A stretch of DNA of 64,000 nt, taken from NCBI RefSeq assembly GCF_003858635.1, contig NZ_RQJO01000011.1:186001-250000 (forward strand), in the 5' to 3' direction. Below, one piece after another: positions 16,722-25,400 of the stretch. Source of the DNA: Larkinella rosea (GTDB lineage: Bacteria; Bacteroidota; Bacteroidia; Cytophagales; Spirosomataceae). The notes beneath the pieces are model-generated. The model was not told where the DNA came from and did no database searches. It worked only from the letters and a program-made list of their open reading frames with translations. The translations under genes and the position numbers were made by a program. Position 1 is the stretch's first letter; each line of letters opens with the position of its first letter.

Positions 16722-17186
16722 TTTTGAAAAGGTTTAGAGATGGAGCTGGACGGTTTTGTTCGAATGATCGGGCTGGTTATTCCTCCGAAACGCAGGTTAA
16801 TGCTGAAACCATGATTGGGATAGATAAGATGGGTTGAGTTGGGCGGGTAATGCGTACTAACCGGAGCGGTTTTTATCAGAAAGATAATTTATGCGAAACT
16901 TTCGTATGGAGCAGAATCTATTTATTAAACGGCAAAACGAGCGACGGAAGGGCTTTTACTGGTGGTTTAGCGACCGGTTTTTCCCTGGGAAATGCGCAAA
17001 ATCGGGAAGGTAAAAACAGACTGCCGCGGTGGTATTTTATCGATAAGGAATGATTTAAAACGGGAGTGGGATTAGTTAAAAAAGGGTTAGCGGTTTTTGT
17101 TTTTGATGCAATTGGTTGAATCGGATTTCTTCGTATCGATTCTTTTTAAACTTTAAAGGATAAACTTCTAATTTTCAACAAACAAC
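16722..17186. other. 465-bp region without a recognised gene
   Basis: It lies upstream of the dipeptidase gene and behind a small hypothetical gene, so it should contain the dipeptidase promoter towards its left end. The only frame of note (16850-17053, 67 codons) has no recognisable family and poor composition. The right part (17080-17180) is AT-rich. I see no RNA gene or clear hairpin. Confidence 0.4.
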
Positions 17187-17555
17187 TCAGGCCAGCCGGA
17201 GGGTCGAGGGTCGAATCGTCGGGACATGCAGGCTGGCTAAACCGGTTTTCAGACGCAGCTCCGAATACTCATAATGATCTTCGAACAAATCCTGAAGTTC
17301 GTGAACATATTGCAGGTACCGACGGGGATGGACGCTCAGCCAGCAATTAACCCCCGGAATCAACCGGCAGTCTTCAAAAACCCAGCCGTGCGCCGAAGCG
17401 TCGGGCCGGAAGCCAAAAGCCGTCAGCCACTGTTTGGTGAGTTTGATCGGCAACGGGCGGTGGGTCGTTTGAAGATCCCGCAGCATCAACTCGGTGCTGA
17501 GTACCGGTTCGGTATGGATGAGGTAATAACGATTTGACTTCGGTCGAATGATCAT
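17187..17555 (-). CDS. Small conserved-looking protein of unknown function
   Basis: 122 residues from the ATG at 17555 (MIIRPKSNRYY); upstream ATGs at 17582 and 17627 are possible but add a low-quality N-terminus. The body has a strand-rich start, then a helix (LLIKLTKQWL-like, LTKQWLTAFGF) and a stretch RRYLQYVHELQDLFE that resembles a short tail found in many small Bacteroidota proteins of unknown function. No domain name can be given. It is followed, after 112 bp and on the opposite end, by dinB in the same direction. Confidence 0.55.
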   Translation of the reverse strand: MIIRPKSNRYYLIHTEPVLSTELMLRDLQTTHRPLPIKLTKQWLTAFGFRPDASAHGWVFEDCRLIPGVNCWLSVHPRRYLQYVHELQDLFEDHYEYSELRLKTGLASLHVPTIRPSTLRLA

Positions 17556-17739
17556 GGTGCGTACGGCAGATCGGAAACTCATTCCAAGATAACGAGGAAA
17601 AGGGCCCACACTGAGCCTTGTGACCATTTTGTTACATAATTTTAGTAACCGGTATTTGTGATATGGTAACCTTGTTTCGTTTGTCGGACATTCGGTTTCG
17701 GCTCCGGTTTTGCTACCGAACGGAAAACTTACTTATTGG

Positions 17740-18819
17740 TTAGAAAGGAAGCAGCAATTGCTGGCCGGAGAGATCGTCGGAAGCTTCCAGATTGGATAAC
17801 GAAACGCCCAATAACCGGACGCCTTTGGCCACAGGCAGGAGCGACGTGAGCAAGTCCGCACCGATCCGATCCAGAAATGATTTCTGGGAAATGGGACCCA
17901 GCGTGGTCCGGCTGCGGGTAATCTGTTCAAAATCGGCATATTTCACTTTTAACGTAACCGTGCGGCCCACCACCTGCATGCGTTCGCAAATCCGCCAGAC
18001 GGAGTCGAGTTCGGGTTGTAAACCGGCCAGCAATTCCGCATCGGAGGTCAGGTCCTGGTCGAAGGTATTTTCTGAACCAATCGATTTCCGCAGCCGGTCG
18101 GGCGTCACCGGCCGCTCATCGATGGCCCGGGCGATGGTGTAATAGTAACTTCCTACTTTCCCAAAGTGCTTTTTCAGAAACGTTTCTGATTGTTGCCGGA
18201 GATCCCAGCCGGTAAAAATGCCGAGTTGATTGAGCTTGGCGGCCGTTACCCGGCCAATGCCGTGAAATTGCCCGACGGTCAGCGTTTCCACAAAAGCCAG
18301 TCCCTGCGCCGGTTTGATCACGTAGAGTCCGTTCGGTTTGCGGTAATCCGAAGCCAGCTTGGCTAAAAACTTGTTGTACGAGACGCCGGCGGAAGCCGTC
18401 AACTGGGTTTGCTGCTGAATTTTGGTGCGGATTTCTTCGGCAATTTGCGTCGCTGAAGTGATGTTTTTCAAATTATCGGTCACATCCAGATACGCTTCAT
18501 CCAGCGACAACGGCTCGATCAGGGGCGTGTATTCGGCGAAAATAGTCCGAATTTCGTCGGAAACGTATTTATAGACGTCGAAACGGGGTTTGACAAAAAT
18601 CAGCTCGGGGCATTTGCGGATGGCAACCGAAGACGCCATGGCCGACCGAACGCCGAATTTACGGGCTTCGTAACTGGCCGCTGCCACCACGCCCCGCTGG
18701 CTCGATCCGCCCACGGCAATGGGCTTGTTACGCAACGCGGGATTATCCCGTTGTTCAACGGAGGCATAAAACGCATCCATATCGATGTGGATGATTTTGC
18801 GGCTCGCGGGCTGGTTCAC
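17740..18819 (-). CDS. dinB: DNA polymerase IV (Y-family translesion polymerase)
   Basis: 359 residues, the normal DinB length. The palm begins with IHIDMDAFYASVEQ (metal-binding Asp13 and Asp15) and carries the second acidic motif SLDEAYLDVT. Also visible are the finger motif SYEARKFGVRSAM and the helix-hairpin-helix segment FHGIGRVTAAKLNQLG, then the little-finger domain. The C-terminal residues QLLLPF match the beta-clamp-binding motif of DinB enzymes. It copies past damaged bases with low fidelity. It is divergent from the phosphatidyltransferase gene. I could not identify an SOS operator. Confidence 0.97.
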   Translation of the reverse strand: MNQPASRKIIHIDMDAFYASVEQRDNPALRNKPIAVGGSSQRGVVAAASYEARKFGVRSAMASSVAIRKCPELIFVKPRFDVYKYVSDEIRTIFAEYTPLIEPLSLDEAYLDVTDNLKNITSATQIAEEIRTKIQQQTQLTASAGVSYNKFLAKLASDYRKPNGLYVIKPAQGLAFVETLTVGQFHGIGRVTAAKLNQLGIFTGWDLRQQSETFLKKHFGKVGSYYYTIARAIDERPVTPDRLRKSIGSENTFDQDLTSDAELLAGLQPELDSVWRICERMQVVGRTVTLKVKYADFEQITRSRTTLGPISQKSFLDRIGADLLTSLLPVAKGVRLLGVSLSNLEASDDLSGQQLLLPF

Positions 18820-18927
18820 GGAACGATGTGTTGCGGTTGAAACATAGAATCAATTTAATGCTTTTTGACGGAATGGTAAATACCAGTTAAAAACCGCACG
18901 AATCAGGTCTTTTTCTTTTTGCCAAAA

Positions 18928-18958
18928 TTTGAGTTGATCCTACTCTCGTGTAGCTTTA
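18928..18958 (+). promoter_or_regulatory. Bacteroidota-type promoter for the phosphatidyltransferase gene
   Basis: TTTG at 18928-18931, then 19 bases, then TAGCTTTA at 18951-18958, one mismatch from TAnnTTTG. A start near 18965 would give a leader of about 45-80 bases, depending on which start codon the gene uses. Confidence 0.6.
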
Positions 18959-19044
18959 CACCGTCGTTTACGGTTTTCGGGGAATCAAGTTTCACTTAGT
19001 TTTCAAAATCAATCAATAAGCTACTTCGTCATCTGCCCAATGCC

Positions 19045-19695
19045 ATGACCTGCGGCAACCTGCTGTGCGGGTGTATTGGGTTGGTTATGACCCTGCGCGG
19101 GCAACCCGAAACTGCCGCCTGGCTGATTGTGCTGGCCGGCATTCTTGATTTCGGCGACGGTTTTGTGGCCCGGCTGGTGCACGTTTCCGGACCGTTTGGC
19201 AAAGAACTCGATTCACTGGCCGACGTTGTTACGTTCGGGGTTTTGCCCGCAACCCTGATTTTTCAGGAACTTGAGAATCAGGGATTGGGAAATTGGGCCT
19301 ATCTGGCGTATTTAATTGCCGTTTTATCGGCCCTGCGACTGGCTAATTTCAACATCGACACCCGCCAGTCCGACCAGTTCATTGGGCTGCCGGTTCCAGC
19401 CAATACGATCTTTGTTGCGGCTTTTCCGCTCATGAGCCACTACCAGCCCCAGTTTGCTTTTTTGTGGCATACTCCCATCACGCTGTTTATTCTGATCGGT
19501 TTTTCGTTCATGCTCGTGGCCGAATTACCGTTGCTGGCCTTTAAATTTAAATCGTTCGGCTGGCGCGAAAACCGGATAAAATTCAGTTTTCTGATACTAT
19601 CGGCGTTTCTGTTATTATTTTTGCAATTCGCAGCCGTACCGCTGATTATCGTATTATACATTTTGATCTCATTTTTTGCTAAAAAAAGAGTGTGA
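19045..19695 (+). CDS. pssA: CDP-alcohol phosphatidyltransferase, phosphatidylserine synthase-like
   Basis: 216 residues from the only ATG available. The CDP-alcohol phosphotransferase signature is present: DFGDGFVARLVHVSGPFGKELDSLAD (D..DG..AR...G..D..D form), with about six membrane helices after it. It should join CDP-diacylglycerol to serine, the first step to phosphatidylethanolamine. Homologues usually begin a few residues earlier with a basic LLRHLPNA-like helix. That sequence is in frame upstream (19015-19044), but no ATG, GTG or TTG covers it; only an ATC at 19012 follows the in-frame stop at 18997. Start is therefore uncertain. Followed by purS. Confidence 0.88.
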   Translation: MTCGNLLCGCIGLVMTLRGQPETAAWLIVLAGILDFGDGFVARLVHVSGPFGKELDSLADVVTFGVLPATLIFQELENQGLGNWAYLAYLIAVLSALRLANFNIDTRQSDQFIGLPVPANTIFVAAFPLMSHYQPQFAFLWHTPITLFILIGFSFMLVAELPLLAFKFKSFGWRENRIKFSFLILSAFLLLFLQFAAVPLIIVLYILISFFAKKRV

Positions 19696-19708
19696 CGAAC
19701 CCGGACGT

Positions 19709-19735
19709 AAAAGGTTGATTTCGAGCCTTTTCTTT
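19709..19735 (+). terminator. Weak hairpin after the phosphatidyltransferase gene
   Basis: AAAAGGTT pairs with AGCCTTTT (one G-T pair) around a 7-base loop and is followed by a short pyrimidine run. The stem is AU-rich, so it is at best a weak terminator or attenuator before purS. Confidence 0.3.
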
Positions 19736-19766
19736 CTACATTCTTCACCATCTTACTCCTTCAATC

Positions 19767-20024
19767 ATGAAATACATCGCTGAAATCGACATAATGCCCC
19801 AGAAGGAAATTCTTGATCCGCAGGGAAAAGCCGTCAAATTAGGGTTGCACAACCTTCACATCGATTCGGTGGGCGACGTTCGGATCGGGAAGCACATTCG
19901 ACTGGAAGTGGAAGCGGAGTCGGAAGAAACGGCGAAAGCGACCGTCGACTCGGCCTGCCGCCAACTGCTGGCTAACCTGATTATGGAAGAATATTCGTTT
20001 TCGATTGCCGAAATCTCTGCCTAA
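19767..20024 (+). CDS. purS: Phosphoribosylformylglycinamidine synthase subunit PurS
   Basis: 85 residues, the standard size. The sequence starts with KYIAEIDIMPQKEILDPQG and contains the typical GKHIRLEVE strand, followed by an alpha-helix rich in Ala and a C-terminal YSFSIAEI strand. PurS bridges PurQ and PurL in the FGAM synthetase of purine biosynthesis. PurQ and PurL are not in this window. The next gene starts 3 bp after its stop, so the two are cotranscribed and perhaps translationally coupled, although their pathways are unrelated. Confidence 0.93.
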   Translation: MKYIAEIDIMPQKEILDPQGKAVKLGLHNLHIDSVGDVRIGKHIRLEVEAESEETAKATVDSACRQLLANLIMEEYSFSIAEISA

Positions 20025-20027
20025 GGC

Positions 20028-21050
20028 ATGGCCTATTCAACCATCACCGGCCTGGGGTTTTACGTTCCCGAAAATGTCGTTACGAATCAGGACCTGACGC
20101 AGTACATGGATACGTCGGACGAATGGATTCGGGAGCGCACCGGTATTCAGCAACGGCGGTATTTCACCTACGGGAAAGACACCAACGCCAGCATGGCAAC
20201 GGCGGCTTCCCGCATGGCAATCGATCGCGCCGGTTTGCAAACGACTGACATTGAGCTGATTGTGTTTGCGACCATCACGCCGGATTACTTTTTTCCCGGT
20301 TCCGGTTTTCTGATGCAGCGCGAACTGGGGCTGGAAGGAATCGGCGTTATTGACATCCGCAACCAGTGTTCTGGATTTGTCTACGCGCTGTCCATTGCCG
20401 ATCAGTTCATTAAAACCGGAATGTACAAAACCGTACTGGTGGTGGGTTCGGAAATTCAATCGACCTGGATCAACAAAAGTAACGCGGGCCGGGGCGTGGC
20501 GGTTATTTTCGGCGATGGCGCGGGCGCGGCCGTGGTGCAGGCTACCGACGATCCCGACCACCGCATTCTGTCCACGCACTTGCACGCCGATGGGCGCTAC
20601 GCCGAAGACCTTTACGTTCGCGATCCGGGCAGCAGCCGTCCAGCGCGTTCGGCCACCAAAGAGATGGTCGACGAGGGCGGTTTTGATGTCGTTATGAACG
20701 GAAATGCGGTTTTTAAACACGCCACGGTACGCTTTGGGGAGGTCATCAATGAAGCCCTGAAAGCCAATGGCTACACTGCCGACGACATCGCCCTGCTGGT
20801 GCCCCACCAGGCCAATATTCGTATTTCGGATTACGTTCGGCAGCAGCTGAAATTGCCGCCGGAGAAAGTGATGAACAACATTCAGCAGTATGGCAATACC
20901 ACGGCTGCTTCCATTCCCATTGCCCTCACCGAAGCCTGGGAGCAGGGCCGTATCCAGCCCGGCGATCTGATCTGCCTGGCCGCGTTTGGCAGCGGTTTTA
21001 CCTGGGCCTCGGCCTTACTGAAGTGGGGGAAATTGACGAATGACCATTGA
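20028..21050 (+). CDS. 3-oxoacyl-ACP synthase III-like enzyme
   Basis: 340 residues. The thiolase-fold triad is present: Cys114 (NQCSGF), His260 (VPHQAN) and Asn290 (YGNTTAAS). The N-terminus TSDEWIRERTGI is typical of FabH. It should condense an acyl-CoA with malonyl-ACP to start fatty-acid chains, but FabH paralogues also make ketones, branched starters or pigments, and this gene is not next to other fatty-acid genes, so I give no symbol. It follows purS by 3 bp. Its last residues (LTNDH) and stop are encoded by a direct/inverted repeat. Confidence 0.9.
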   Translation: MAYSTITGLGFYVPENVVTNQDLTQYMDTSDEWIRERTGIQQRRYFTYGKDTNASMATAASRMAIDRAGLQTTDIELIVFATITPDYFFPGSGFLMQRELGLEGIGVIDIRNQCSGFVYALSIADQFIKTGMYKTVLVVGSEIQSTWINKSNAGRGVAVIFGDGAGAAVVQATDDPDHRILSTHLHADGRYAEDLYVRDPGSSRPARSATKEMVDEGGFDVVMNGNAVFKHATVRFGEVINEALKANGYTADDIALLVPHQANIRISDYVRQQLKLPPEKVMNNIQQYGNTTAASIPIALTEAWEQGRIQPGDLICLAAFGSGFTWASALLKWGKLTNDH

Positions 21051-21090
21051 CGAATGACCATTGACCATTGTCAGTTGTCGATGGTCATTC
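21033..21090. repeat. TTGACGAATGACCA direct and inverted repeat
   Basis: TTGACGAATGACCA occurs twice in tandem (21033-21046 and 21047-21060), followed by a third partial TTGACCA, and GAATGACCAT (21052-21061) is matched by its reverse complement at 21081-21090. It lies between two convergent genes and contains the stop codons of both. Confidence 0.7.
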
Positions 21091-21451
21091 AGTACTGACC
21101 AATCGCCAGCATCACCAGGGTGCAGGCTTCAATGGGTTCGATTCCGTTCTGTTCCAGGTCTTTCTCAAAAGCCGGATTTTCTGTTCCGGGGTTGAAGATC
21201 ACCCGCCGGGGTTTCAGCTCTTTGATGTAGTCGTAAAGTCCCGTCTGATTTTTGGGTGAAACATAGAGCGTAACGGTATCAATATCGTTCAGCTCGGGCC
21301 GACCGGTTTGAATCGGATGATTCCGAATCGTTCCCGACCGTAAACCGAGCAATTCAATTTCATGCCCTTGTTGAACCAGGCGGTTGGCGGCCTTGTTGGC
21401 GTAGCGCTCCGGGTTTTCCGAAGCACCAACCACTAATGTTTTACTTTTCAT
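21089..21451 (-). CDS. CoA-binding domain protein
   Basis: 120 residues from the ATG at 21451 (MKSKTLVVGAS). It is a single Rossmann fold of the CoA-binding family related to the succinyl-CoA synthetase alpha N-terminus: VVGASENPERYANKAANRLVQQGHE, TVTLYVSP, RRVIFNPGTENPAFE and IEACTLVML. Proteins of this kind bind CoA or a nucleotide, and their cellular role is mostly unclear. It converges on the FabH-like gene. Confidence 0.88.
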   Translation of the reverse strand: MKSKTLVVGASENPERYANKAANRLVQQGHEIELLGLRSGTIRNHPIQTGRPELNDIDTVTLYVSPKNQTGLYDYIKELKPRRVIFNPGTENPAFEKDLEQNGIEPIEACTLVMLAIGQY

Positions 21452-21627
21452 TATTTTTTCTGTCAATCTGCACTTATTATAAAAACTATTGGGCTGGCAG
21501 TTTAGTTTCTACATTCGGAAATCCATTATAGACTTATTTTCGTATATAAGTTTCTATTGGCTCCATTTCTCCATTTCTCATTACTCCTCTTTTAATTTGC
21601 CCGATCAATGTATTGCTTTGTTTAGTG

Positions 21628-21646
21628 TTAAGTATCGCATACTTAA
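21628..21646. promoter_or_regulatory. Palindrome TTAAGTAT-cgc-ATACTTAA
   Basis: Perfect 8-base arms with a 3-base spacer, partly extended by TTGTTTA/TAAACAA outside. The half-site TTAAGTAT appears again near 21715. It could be an operator or a hairpin; there is no proof of either. Confidence 0.4.
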
Positions 21647-21765
21647 ACAAAAAAGTAGTGCGTTATTCACCAGAAATTGCCTGAGATTTGAAAAAAAATG
21701 CCTATAATGTTTTTTAAGTATCTTTTAATTGGGTTTGTTAAACAGTTGAAATAATATTTTGTTAA

Positions 21766-21780
21766 TTGTTCATTGAACAA
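21766..21780. promoter_or_regulatory. Palindrome TTGTTCA-t-TGAACAA before the HNH gene
   Basis: Perfect 7-1-7 palindrome 34 bp before the ATG at 21815, close to the place of a promoter or transcription start. The HNH protein has a C-terminal helix-turn-helix, so self-repression is possible but unproven. Confidence 0.45.
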
Positions 21781-21814
21781 ACCCACCAAAGTTTACAAAA
21801 CCGTTTCACTTGTT

Positions 21815-22408
21815 ATGACTGATAAGCGTACCAGTAACTACTGGAATGAAAAATGGGTGCCTATCCATTTTGATGGCATCGAGAACCCGCCCCGTTATGA
21901 AGTCTCGAATTTTGGTCGATTGAAAAGTTTTCAAAATGACACCAAAGATGGCACGCTGATCAATGGCTCCATTATTCAGGGATACCGCTCGCTCAATATC
22001 CGCACCGGAGGCAAAACGATAAACCGGTATTTTCACAAGCTGATCGCCGAATTGTTTCTGAGCCGTGATAATCCGGAACAGACCTACGTTATTCATCTCG
22101 ACCACGATAAGAAGAACAATCATTTTCAGAACCTGAAGTGGGTTACAAAGGCCGAGATGATTGAGCATAACCGCACGAGCCCGAACATTCTGAATCGGGA
22201 AATTCCGCGCCGAACCCGGAATTACAAGCTGACCGAGTCGAAGGTGAAGATGATCAAGAAATTGCTGAAGAACGAGAAAAACCGCCTGAAAATGATCGCG
22301 AAGCAGTTTGGTATCACGCATACCCAGCTGAACCGAATCCGCTCCGGCGAGAACTGGAAGCATGTTACGATTGACGACGACCTTCCGAATGAGAAAAACG
22401 AGAAATAA
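21815..22408 (+). CDS. NUMOD4/HNH homing-type endonuclease
   Basis: 197 residues from the ATG at 21815; a TTG start 14 codons upstream is possible. The NUMOD4 motif (KWVPIHFDGIENPPRYEVSNFGRLKS) is followed by an HNH-3 nuclease core with IHLDHDKKNNHFQNLKWVT, where His-Asp and the two Asn are in place. The C-terminus (KMIAKQFGITHTQLNRIRSGENW) is a helix-turn-helix that resembles those of homing and phage endonucleases. It cuts DNA at a specific site or did so once. It is a free-standing gene in an AT-rich island and is probably a mobile addition. No intron or intein host is visible next to it. Confidence 0.88.
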   Translation: MTDKRTSNYWNEKWVPIHFDGIENPPRYEVSNFGRLKSFQNDTKDGTLINGSIIQGYRSLNIRTGGKTINRYFHKLIAELFLSRDNPEQTYVIHLDHDKKNNHFQNLKWVTKAEMIEHNRTSPNILNREIPRRTRNYKLTESKVKMIKKLLKNEKNRLKMIAKQFGITHTQLNRIRSGENWKHVTIDDDLPNEKNEK

Positions 22409-22444
22409 GGACTGTCGGGCTGCCGCCTTTAGCTAACCCCTGAA

Positions 22445-25400
22445 CTAGTTTAACCCGATACTTTCGCCTTTCAGACCACTTGCCGTACCGATGGGTGGGA
22501 TGTGCGGCAGCGTAATAAAAAATGTCGTTCCTTCGCCGGTTTCGGTTTCAAACCAGATGCTTCCACCGGCGTGTTCAATGCCGCGTTTGGCAATGGCCAG
22601 TCCCAATCCCGAACCGCCTTCTTTCGTCGTGAAATTAGGCAGGAATATTTTGCTGCGAATGGCTTCCGGAACACCCGCACCATTGTCGCAGATTTCAATA
22701 TTGATGTGCTCGTCAGTTACCCGCAACCGTAATTGAATGACCGGCTTTCGATCCGACGAAACCGATTGCACACTGTTGATAATCAAGTTTGTAAGGATAC
22801 GGCCAATGAGCTGCCGGTCGCCCATGACCATCACCGGGTAGGGAGAGATGTCGCGTACGAGCGATATTTTACCGTCGTCGGCGTACAGATCGGCGGCTTT
22901 GTTGATGACCGACGTAATCTCGAATAACTCATTTTTGGGCAAAGGCATTTTGGCAAAATCGGAGAACGATGTTGCGATGTCGCTGAGGTTGTCGATCTGA
23001 TCGAGGAGGGTTTCCAGGGTGCGTTGCAACACCCGACGGGCCGTCGGGTTGTCGGTTTGCAGCGTGCGTTGCAGGTGCTGCAGTGTCAGTTTCATCGGCG
23101 TCAGCGGGTTTTTGATTTCGTGCGCAACCTGCTTGGCCATCTCGCGCCAGGCCGACTGTTTCTCGCTCTGCGATAAGGCCTGCTTCTTTTCTTCCAGCTT
23201 GATCAGCATCCGGTTGTATTCGCCAATCAGGAGGCCGATTTCGTCATCCGATTTCCAGTCCAGCGGCTCGTTAAACCGGTCGAGGTTTGTTTTCCGGATT
23301 TTCTGCGTAATGATTTTCAGCGGTTTCGTCAACACATTGGAAGCCCAGTAGGAAACCAGCAGAAAAATCATGAATAAACCGGTAAAGACGCTCAGCGCGG
23401 TTGAAACCACATCGATCATCTGGTGCTCCAGTTCGGGCTCGGAACTGAAATGGGAAATTCCCAGCATGCCCCGCAGCTTTCCATCGTAGGATTTAATGCT
23501 GGCATAGGCCGTCCGGTACGTTTTTGTCCCCAGCGATTCCGTTAACAAAACCTGATTTTCTTTTCGTTCTACCAGGTGAATGTACGCTTCGGCGTTGATA
23601 CGCTTGGAAAGATGCCCGCTTTCGTAAACCAGCGGTTGCGTCGAACAGCACAAATTGCCCTGAACATCGAACACGCTGATGTCGATATCGTCGTCCTGCG
23701 TAATTTTCTCCAGTTCTTCTTCAATATACGCTTCGCTGGTGCCCGACTGTAAATATTTGGTCCAGATCGGCAGAAAATTCGAACTGATGTTCTTCGCGTT
23801 GGTTAGATACGTGTTTTCCTGGTACGCGTCGTAGTTAGAACTAATAACTCCGAACGTAATGGCCACGACCAGCACCAGCGGCAGAAAGAAGGCTGCGTTG
23901 AGGTAAAGCTGGGTTTTGGTGGAGTAGTTAATGTAAAACCGGGAGAGCCCAAACCGGATGGTATAGGCCAGAATCAACAGTAAAATATAGAGAATCAGGA
24001 CGAGATAGAGGAAAGAAAAATTCGAGAAAATATTACGGAGCGGGTAATTTTTCGAAGAAACAATCACGATCTGACCGCTTTCGTCCCGCAATCCGACGTG
24101 CTTATAGGAGTTGTAGGATATGCCTTCGTCGTATAAGGCCGCATTGTCGAGCTCTTCCTTCGGAAAACCGAGTTCGTAATTATATTCCCGGTTGCTGTAT
24201 AGAAAACGTTTATCGGGGCTGAAAAAGCCAAAATTATAAACATCTGTTTCGGGCGCCTGAATAAATTTCCGGTCAATCAGTAACTCAGGATAGGACGTAC
24301 TGGGTAGATTTTGGTTCAATTTCAGGTCGAGTACGATGTGTCCGACCACATTTTCGCCCTCGTTAATGTCGAGAAACTGGATGTATTGTTTTTTGAAGTT
24401 GTTGCCTCCGTCGTTGATGAAGTAAAGACCGGTATACTGGGTACGGTACCGATCCTGATAAAAGCGGTTGGCAAAGTGCTGGTAAGCGGCTTCCGTTTGC
24501 TGAGAATCCAGCGATTGAGTCGATTTGTTGAAAACCAGTACGTCGATTGCGTACCGACTGAAATAGTTGTCCTGTAGAATATTTTTTACGCGTTGCTGGA
24601 TTCGTTCGCGCACCAAAATGGTATCGCTGGTCAGGGCGCGCAGAATATCGGGGTCCTGCATAATGGTCGTCCGCGATTTATTCAGCAGGAATTCGCCGAA
24701 CGCGTCGTTCTTCACCTGCAACTGTTTGCCAAATTCCCGTTTGTTAATCAGGTCTTTCTTCAATCCCTGATTATAAACGACATAGGTGGCAACCGAGGCA
24801 CAAATAAAAGCCGTAAAGAACAGGTACAGCGTGGTTTTATACCGAAAAGAATACAGTGCCCGCGGGAAACGGCTGATGTAGAGCACCATAAAATAAACCG
24901 CCTGAATGCCCAGAATCCAGGGCATGGGCGTGGAACTCTGCCAGAAAATCAGAACGGCCAGCGCGGAGCCAATCGTAAACCAGACAATCCCCCGCCATAG
25001 CGTTAAATTCAGGCGAATGAACAGGCTGGAAAAGACGTGCTGCAGCAGGAAGAAAACCGTCGAGATGCCGATAAACACCAGCAGACAAGCCAGCTTCATG
25101 CTCGAAAATGACAAACTGAGCGTTATGTCGAGCGTGAATCCGGACTTCTCATAAACCGTATTCAACTCGTGAAAACAGCCGTAAAAAACGCTGTAGCTGA
25201 TCACCACGGTCGCCACCGATACGGCGGCTTTCAGCCCGTCCGACTGCCGGAGCAGCCAGTAGTAGGAGCGGGTGCGGTAAAACGTGCTGGCCAAATAGAG
25301 GGCCAGAATGACAACGACGATGCAGTTTAGCAATTGATCACCCAGGGAGGGGGCCACCACCGACGATCCGAAATAGCGTGGATTGAAGAGGTGGGTTTCG

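Larger units (their letters stand above)
21452..21814. other. 363-bp AT-rich region upstream of the HNH gene
   Basis: This stretch is far richer in A and T than the flanking genes. It holds two clear palindromes (21628-21646 and 21766-21780) and a second TTAAGTAT at about 21715. The one frame seen (21489-21707, 72 codons) looks like chance. The AT bias and the HNH gene after it suggest foreign origin. Confidence 0.5.

Noticed and set aside
16850-17053. 67-codon frame in the region upstream of the dipeptidase gene
   Set aside because: No recognisable family, atypical composition and no promoter pattern; most likely chance.
21489-21707. 72-codon frame in the AT-rich region
   Set aside because: Rich in Phe, Ser and Tyr as expected from AT-rich noncoding DNA; it crosses a palindrome and has no family resemblance.
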